64,000 bases of DNA, taken from the NCBI RefSeq assembly GCF_022394535.1, contig NZ_CP089414.1:806001-870000 (forward strand). The letters are read 5' to 3'. The notes below the pieces were generated by a model. That model searched no databases. It saw nothing but the letters and a program-made list of their open reading frames with translations, and had not been told where the DNA came from. Positions 60,206 to 64,000 of this stretch are shown piece by piece. The stretch's first letter is position 1. Each line of letters starts with the position of its first letter. The translations under genes and the position numbers were made by a program. This DNA comes from Dyella terrae. GTDB lineage: Bacteria > Pseudomonadota > Gammaproteobacteria > Xanthomonadales > Rhodanobacteraceae.

Positions 60206-61327
60206 TCAAGCGCGAAGCAACCACATGCGCTGATCCTCGTCCGACTTCATTTTCTTGGGGAGATTCAGTGATTTGTAACATGACGAAATACCGAAGCCAT
60301 TGGCGTCAATTCTTCCGCATATAAAAATCTCATCGGCCAAGTGATATCCACACACGAACGCTTTGCCGCTTGAGCAAGTCACCGCCACCGTGGCCATCAC
60401 CTTGCTGAGGGACAACGCATACTTTCTATAGATATCGGCGCCCCTTCCGATAAGCATGCTCTGAAGTTGCGCACTATTTTTTATGGTTTCCGTCTTAAGG
60501 AACGACTCAAGCTTGCCTCGATCAATGTCACCCGACTTAGTGAAGAAACTCTGTAGCGCATTCCTGTCGCCAGGGTCCGTGATGCACGGCAACACCTGGT
60601 CATAGCGCAAGCTCAAGTCAAATTTCTTCCACCACCAAGCTGCCTCACTGGGAAAAACAGCTTCCGCCGGCATCTTGTTCGAATAAGCGCAAACATGTTT
60701 CAAGAAATGCCCATCGATGTTCTCTTGAACAGTGTTGTAGTTCGCCGCCCCCCATTGCGTGAAACTATGAAATCCCGATTTCGGCGTGCGCCCGGCATCA
60801 AACAAGGCAACGAGACTTTTCATCGAGTCTCCTGACAGCCATTTCGGATCGCCGCCATTGCGCAAGGCGTACAGCAACACAACCAGCGATCTTGACGCAT
60901 AAGCCGCAGCATCCCCCACCAGACCAACCGGAAATATCAAACCAAGGAGATCAGAGATCTTTCGCGTGCCACAAAAGGAACGAAGCAGATTCCTGTCATC
61001 AAGCACCAGGGGCTCGACACGGCCACACAGAAGAGCCCAGTTGTCCAGATTAAGGTGAGCAATGGTCGCGAGATCGAGCTTATCGGTCAGGTGCGTGGCA
61101 GTCACCCTCAAGCACTCGCACCTCTTACGCAACTCGCCTCCCTTGCCAATGAATCGAGCCAGCAAATTGAATTTTTTGATTTCCTGATTCACCGACTTTA
61201 TGAAGAGGCCGGCATGCTGGTTCAACCAATCGCTAGATGCGCCATCCATGTACGTATCGAGCTGAACATAGAACTTATCGTCGATACCGATAATATTGAA
61301 TTTCACCGCTATTGATTTTGTATCCAT
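60206..61327 (-). CDS. Unknown protein beside the metallopeptidase effector (possible immunity or chaperone)
   Basis: A 373-residue protein starting MDTKSIAVKFNIIGIDDKFYVQ; GGAAGA lies upstream of the ATG at 61327. It is Lys- and aromatic-rich, with lower GC than the structural T6SS genes. It has no signal peptide and no motif I recognise. It starts 107 bp after the HEFAH peptidase stop, the usual place for a cognate immunity protein or adaptor, although it is long for an immunity protein. The longer open frame to 61849 overlaps the peptidase and is rejected. Confidence 0.65.
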   Translation of the reverse strand: MDTKSIAVKFNIIGIDDKFYVQLDTYMDGASSDWLNQHAGLFIKSVNQEIKKFNLLARFIGKGGELRKRCECLRVTATHLTDKLDLATIAHLNLDNWALLCGRVEPLVLDDRNLLRSFCGTRKISDLLGLIFPVGLVGDAAAYASRSLVVLLYALRNGGDPKWLSGDSMKSLVALFDAGRTPKSGFHSFTQWGAANYNTVQENIDGHFLKHVCAYSNKMPAEAVFPSEAAWWWKKFDLSLRYDQVLPCITDPGDRNALQSFFTKSGDIDRGKLESFLKTETIKNSAQLQSMLIGRGADIYRKYALSLSKVMATVAVTCSSGKAFVCGYHLADEIFICGRIDANGFGISSCYKSLNLPKKMKSDEDQRMWLLRA

Positions 61328-61434
61328 AGAATTTTCTTCCGCAAAGAGATGGATGACCCCGGAACTGAGCCATGGGACGTCCTTTCTACGTGGGTGAAGC
61401 CAGTCGTGGTCCGCGAAGGTCCTTTCTCCAATCC

Positions 61435-62580
61435 TTAGCCGCCGTAATGCCGGAGCATGCCTGAAGCAAACTGGCCGTAGCTGTCGGCGTTCACGATCGC
61501 GTAGTCGGGCTTGTGCTGACCGAGCAACTTGACGGTGGGTGCGGTACTCGCCTGGACCGAATTGTCCGTCGACGCACCGAAATTTGGATCGGTCGGGATA
61601 TCCGATTCGCGCGCGTGCAACCAGGTACCTGACGCATCGACAGGAGGCACATCGACTGCATTGATAGCGCCATGAGCAAATTCGTGAACGAGCGTTCCGA
61701 CCGTTGCATCGGTCGAGTCCCCGTAGTTCATCGTGCCCGAGACGAAGAAGGCTCGACCCAGGAAAACCGTAAGCGCAGACAAGACGCTGACCTGACCGGT
61801 ACCACCATCCGTTTGGCCCAACGTTCCACGAAAGCAGGCCGCATAGCATCTCAATCCATAGTCAGTATCGCGCATATCGACGATGCGCGGCCCTCGGTCA
61901 ATCGCGAGCTTCAGAACCGTGAAGTTGCGCATAACCCTGGCAATGCGTTTGGCATCGTAACTCCCGAACGAACTGATATAGAGCGCTTCTTCCGTGGTTG
62001 CCGGGGATGAAAAGCTCGTCACCTTGCTAATCCGGATCATTGCCCGATGGGCAAAGCCAAGCGCCATCTTGGCTCGGCGCAGCGCCTCGGTGACGCGAGA
62101 CGTCTGTGAAAGCGAGAGTGCGCCATGGAAGCCGGAGGTAATCGCAGATGTCCAAGAGAACTCGACGGGGTCGAATGGTGCATAAGACCAGCCCTCCATT
62201 CGCGTGTTCTCTGCACCCACTCGGTAGTTTGTCCCGGAAGGAAATGCACCCACCGGCCCTTGCTGGACCTGCCGAAGGTTGCCGTGAACCGAAACCAATG
62301 TGCTGGCTGTCACAAGAGGCGCCGGCTTTAGCGCTTCTTCAACCTGCGTCCCGAGCAACGTGACGCCACTCTTTCCCTCCCTTCCGCTCAGGGTGTAGTC
62401 CCCATGCTTTAGATTCTTCACCTGCTTAAAGGCATCGATCGCTTGTTTGAGCGTATTCAACTTATCTTTCGTGGCCGGCGGTGTGTGATACGTCTTGAGC
62501 GCGGTATCAATGTCTCCTATCGCACCGTTGCGGAGACTGAAGTTCTTTGCAGTGAGTTTCTTGAACGCGGCAAAAGTCAT
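61435..62580 (-). CDS. Putative T6SS effector: M35-like zinc metallopeptidase
   Basis: A 381-residue protein without a signal peptide. The C-terminal ~200 residues contain TVGTLVHEFAHGAINAVD, an HExxH zinc motif with a trailing aspartate, and DYAIVNADSYGQFASGML. The latter matches the NADSYxxFA signature of deuterolysin/Lys-specific (aspzincin, M35) peptidases. The N-terminal ~150 residues are unknown and may be for loading. Located between clpV and PAAR/vgrG, it is probably delivered by this T6SS and cuts target-cell proteins. Lower GC than the flanks suggests a swapped-in cassette. A start at 62610 is possible. Confidence 0.75.
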   Translation of the reverse strand: MTFAAFKKLTAKNFSLRNGAIGDIDTALKTYHTPPATKDKLNTLKQAIDAFKQVKNLKHGDYTLSGREGKSGVTLLGTQVEEALKPAPLVTASTLVSVHGNLRQVQQGPVGAFPSGTNYRVGAENTRMEGWSYAPFDPVEFSWTSAITSGFHGALSLSQTSRVTEALRRAKMALGFAHRAMIRISKVTSFSSPATTEEALYISSFGSYDAKRIARVMRNFTVLKLAIDRGPRIVDMRDTDYGLRCYAACFRGTLGQTDGGTGQVSVLSALTVFLGRAFFVSGTMNYGDSTDATVGTLVHEFAHGAINAVDVPPVDASGTWLHARESDIPTDPNFGASTDNSVQASTAPTVKLLGQHKPDYAIVNADSYGQFASGMLRHYGG

Positions 62581-62698
62581 GATGGTCACGGCTGAAATCC
62601 CATGCTGCAATGTTGACGACCTGTCGCACAGGGCGATTGAAGAACAGCCTCGGAAGCAAGTCCGCTCATGTAGCCAGACTTACGTGTGATCTTCCCCT

Positions 62699-64000
62699 TC
62701 AAGCAAAACCATACGAGAACCCCGCATCATCTATACCGACCTTCACTCCTGCCACCGGCACGCCTTCGATCATGCGACTGAGGAATTCGCGGGATACGTC
62801 TGGCAACATCGAGTTGGTGAGAATCGCGTCGATCATCCGTCCGCCGGACTCGCTCTCCGTGCAACGACTTACCACCAGCCTCACCACGGCATCGTCGTAG
62901 TCGAAAGGAATGCGATAGCGCGCCTCGACGCGCTTCTTGATGCGATTGAGCTGCAGCTTGACGATCTCGCCAAGCATCTCCGCGCTCAGTGGGTAATACG
63001 GAATCGTCACCAGACGCCCCAGCAGCGCAGGCGGAAAGATCTTGAGCAACGGATCGCGCAGGGCTTTGGCCATCCCTTCTGGATCGGGCACGAGCTCCGG
63101 ATCTTTGCACAGGCTGGCGATCAGGTCGGTGCCGGCATTGGTGGTAAGCAGGATCAAGGTATTCTTGAAGTCGATCTGGCGACCTTCGCCATCCTCCATC
63201 ACACCCTTATCGAACACCTGGAAGAAGATCTCGTGCACGTCCGGGTGCGCCTTCTCCACCTCGTCCAGCAGCACGACGGAGTACGGCTTGCGGCGCACGG
63301 CTTCGGTAAGCACACCGCCCTCGCCATAACCGACGTAGCCTGGAGGCGCGCCCTTGAGCGTGGAGACGGTGTGCGCCTCTTGGAACTCGCTCATGTTGAT
63401 GGTGATCAGGTTCTGTTCGCCGCCGTACAGAGCCTCGGCAAGCGCGAGCGCGGTTTCGGTTTTGCCGACACCGGATGTACCGGCGAGCATGAACACACCG
63501 ATGGGCTTGTTCGGGTTATCCAGACCAGCGCGTGAGGTTTGGATACGCTTGGCGATCATCTCCATCGCGTGGTTCTGTCCGATCACGCGTTGGGCCATGA
63601 GGCTGGCGAGGTTCATCACGGTTTCGAGCTCGCTCTTGACCATGCGCCCGACCGGAATACCGGTCCAGTCGGCAACCACGGCGCCTACGGCGGTGTAGTC
63701 GACGGTGGGCAGGATCAGCGGCGCATCGCCCTGCAGTTCAGCCAGTTCGGTCTGCAATGCTTTGAGTTCGCCCAGTGTCTTGGCGCGCGCCACTTCGTCG
63801 AGCACGGGTTCGTGAACCGCGACATCCGTCTCCGCATCGGCGGCCTTCTCCAACGCACTCCCTGTGCCTTCGACCACCGAGGCGTCAGCGCGCAGGCGTG
63901 CGCGCAACGCCAGGATGCGCTCGACCAGTGATTTCTCTGCCTGCCAGTTGGCTTCCAGCGTTTCCAGTCGCGCCTTGGCAAAGGCAAGTTTCTCGCAGGC
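62699..64000 (-). CDS. clpV: T6SS sheath-recycling ATPase ClpV (TssH), 3' part
   Basis: The C-terminal ~433 residues of an AAA+ unfoldase; the 5' part lies beyond the window end. Visible parts are the coiled-coil middle (EKLAFAKARLETLEANWQAE), VADWTGIPVGRM, the second ATPase domain Walker A (AGTSGVGKTETALALAEALYGG), the pore loop PPGYVGYGEGGVLTEAVRRKPYSVVLLDEVEKAHPDV and the ClpB-D2 C-terminal domain. The SESGGRMIDAILTNSMLPDVSR end is typical for ClpV. It recycles contracted TssB/TssC sheaths. Confidence 0.95.
   Translation of the reverse strand, partial: ACEKLAFAKARLETLEANWQAEKSLVERILALRARLRADASVVEGTGSALEKAADAETDVAVHEPVLDEVARAKTLGELKALQTELAELQGDAPLILPTVDYTAVGAVVADWTGIPVGRMVKSELETVMNLASLMAQRVIGQNHAMEMIAKRIQTSRAGLDNPNKPIGVFMLAGTSGVGKTETALALAEALYGGEQNLITINMSEFQEAHTVSTLKGAPPGYVGYGEGGVLTEAVRRKPYSVVLLDEVEKAHPDVHEIFFQVFDKGVMEDGEGRQIDFKNTLILLTTNAGTDLIASLCKDPELVPDPEGMAKALRDPLLKIFPPALLGRLVTIPYYPLSAEMLGEIVKLQLNRIKKRVEARYRIPFDYDDAVVRLVVSRCTESESGGRMIDAILTNSMLPDVSREFLSRMIEGVPVAGVKVGIDDAGFSYGFA

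Noticed and set aside
1..64000. tRNA, rRNA or riboswitch genes
   Set aside because: No T-arm-like GGTTCGAATCC element in a cloverleaf setting, no rRNA motif and no riboswitch I could recognise by eye; a covariance-model search would be needed to exclude them.

Overview
The window looks like a chromosomal segment of a gammaproteobacterium of the Lysobacterales (Xanthomonadales), probably a Rhodanobacteraceae member such as Dyella, Luteibacter or Rhodanobacter. This is inferred from the dif sequence, the Xanthomonas/Stenotrophomonas-type filamentous prophage, the polysaccharide and TonB genes, and the T6SS layout. Three dif-type XerCD sites place the window in the replication terminus region.

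Layout. 1-11.6 kb is ordinary chromosome: a cytochrome b561/Tat molybdopterin oxidoreductase pair, an AraC regulator divergent from an SDR, a GH29 fucosidase, an alpha/beta hydrolase, a degenerate double HD-GYP/LuxR protein, a GNAT and an S9 peptidase. 11.6-15.9 kb is an accessory stretch: a DUF2971-like protein, a PIN-domain protein, phage-like small genes and remnants.

15.88-24.53 kb is the most unusual part. Three dif-like sites (15883, 17443, 23975) bound two elements in tandem: a 1.57-kb mini-element, then a complete-looking 6.53-kb filamentous prophage (Rep, pV-like, coat proteins, pIII-like, DUF2523, Zot, repressor). A scar of a related phage follows. The mini-element shares two hairpins with the phage: a 17-nt identity inside the Rep gene, and a 15-nt apex inside a large hairpin in zot. 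It has no replication, coat or Zot gene of its own, so it reads as a candidate satellite. Closing each element into a circle on paper joins gene halves across the attachment site. In the mini-element the predicted Xer-recombination factor gains an ATG. In the phage the repressor becomes a 149-codon ORF running into the next gene. Integration therefore splits control genes.

24.7-31.8 kb carries an alginate-lyase-type gene, then a PI-PLC, a TonB receptor and a histidine acid phosphatase that together suggest scavenging of phosphoinositides or inositol phosphates.

32.0-64.0 kb is part of a type VI secretion locus. tssA is on the plus strand. On the minus strand are clpV (cut by the window end), an M35-like metallopeptidase effector, an unknown partner, PAAR, vgrG, DUF6931, an FHA gene, an orphan response regulator, an AraC regulator, tssK, tssL, tssM, tagF, pppA and ppkA. 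The TagF-PppA-PpkA post-translational control genes continue by ATGA overlaps into a small membrane protein, a TpsB transporter, a giant TpsA exoprotein and a cysteine-rich envelope protein. A two-partner secretion system is thus welded to the T6SS kinase operon. tssB, tssC, tssE, tssF, tssG, hcp and tssJ are not in this window.
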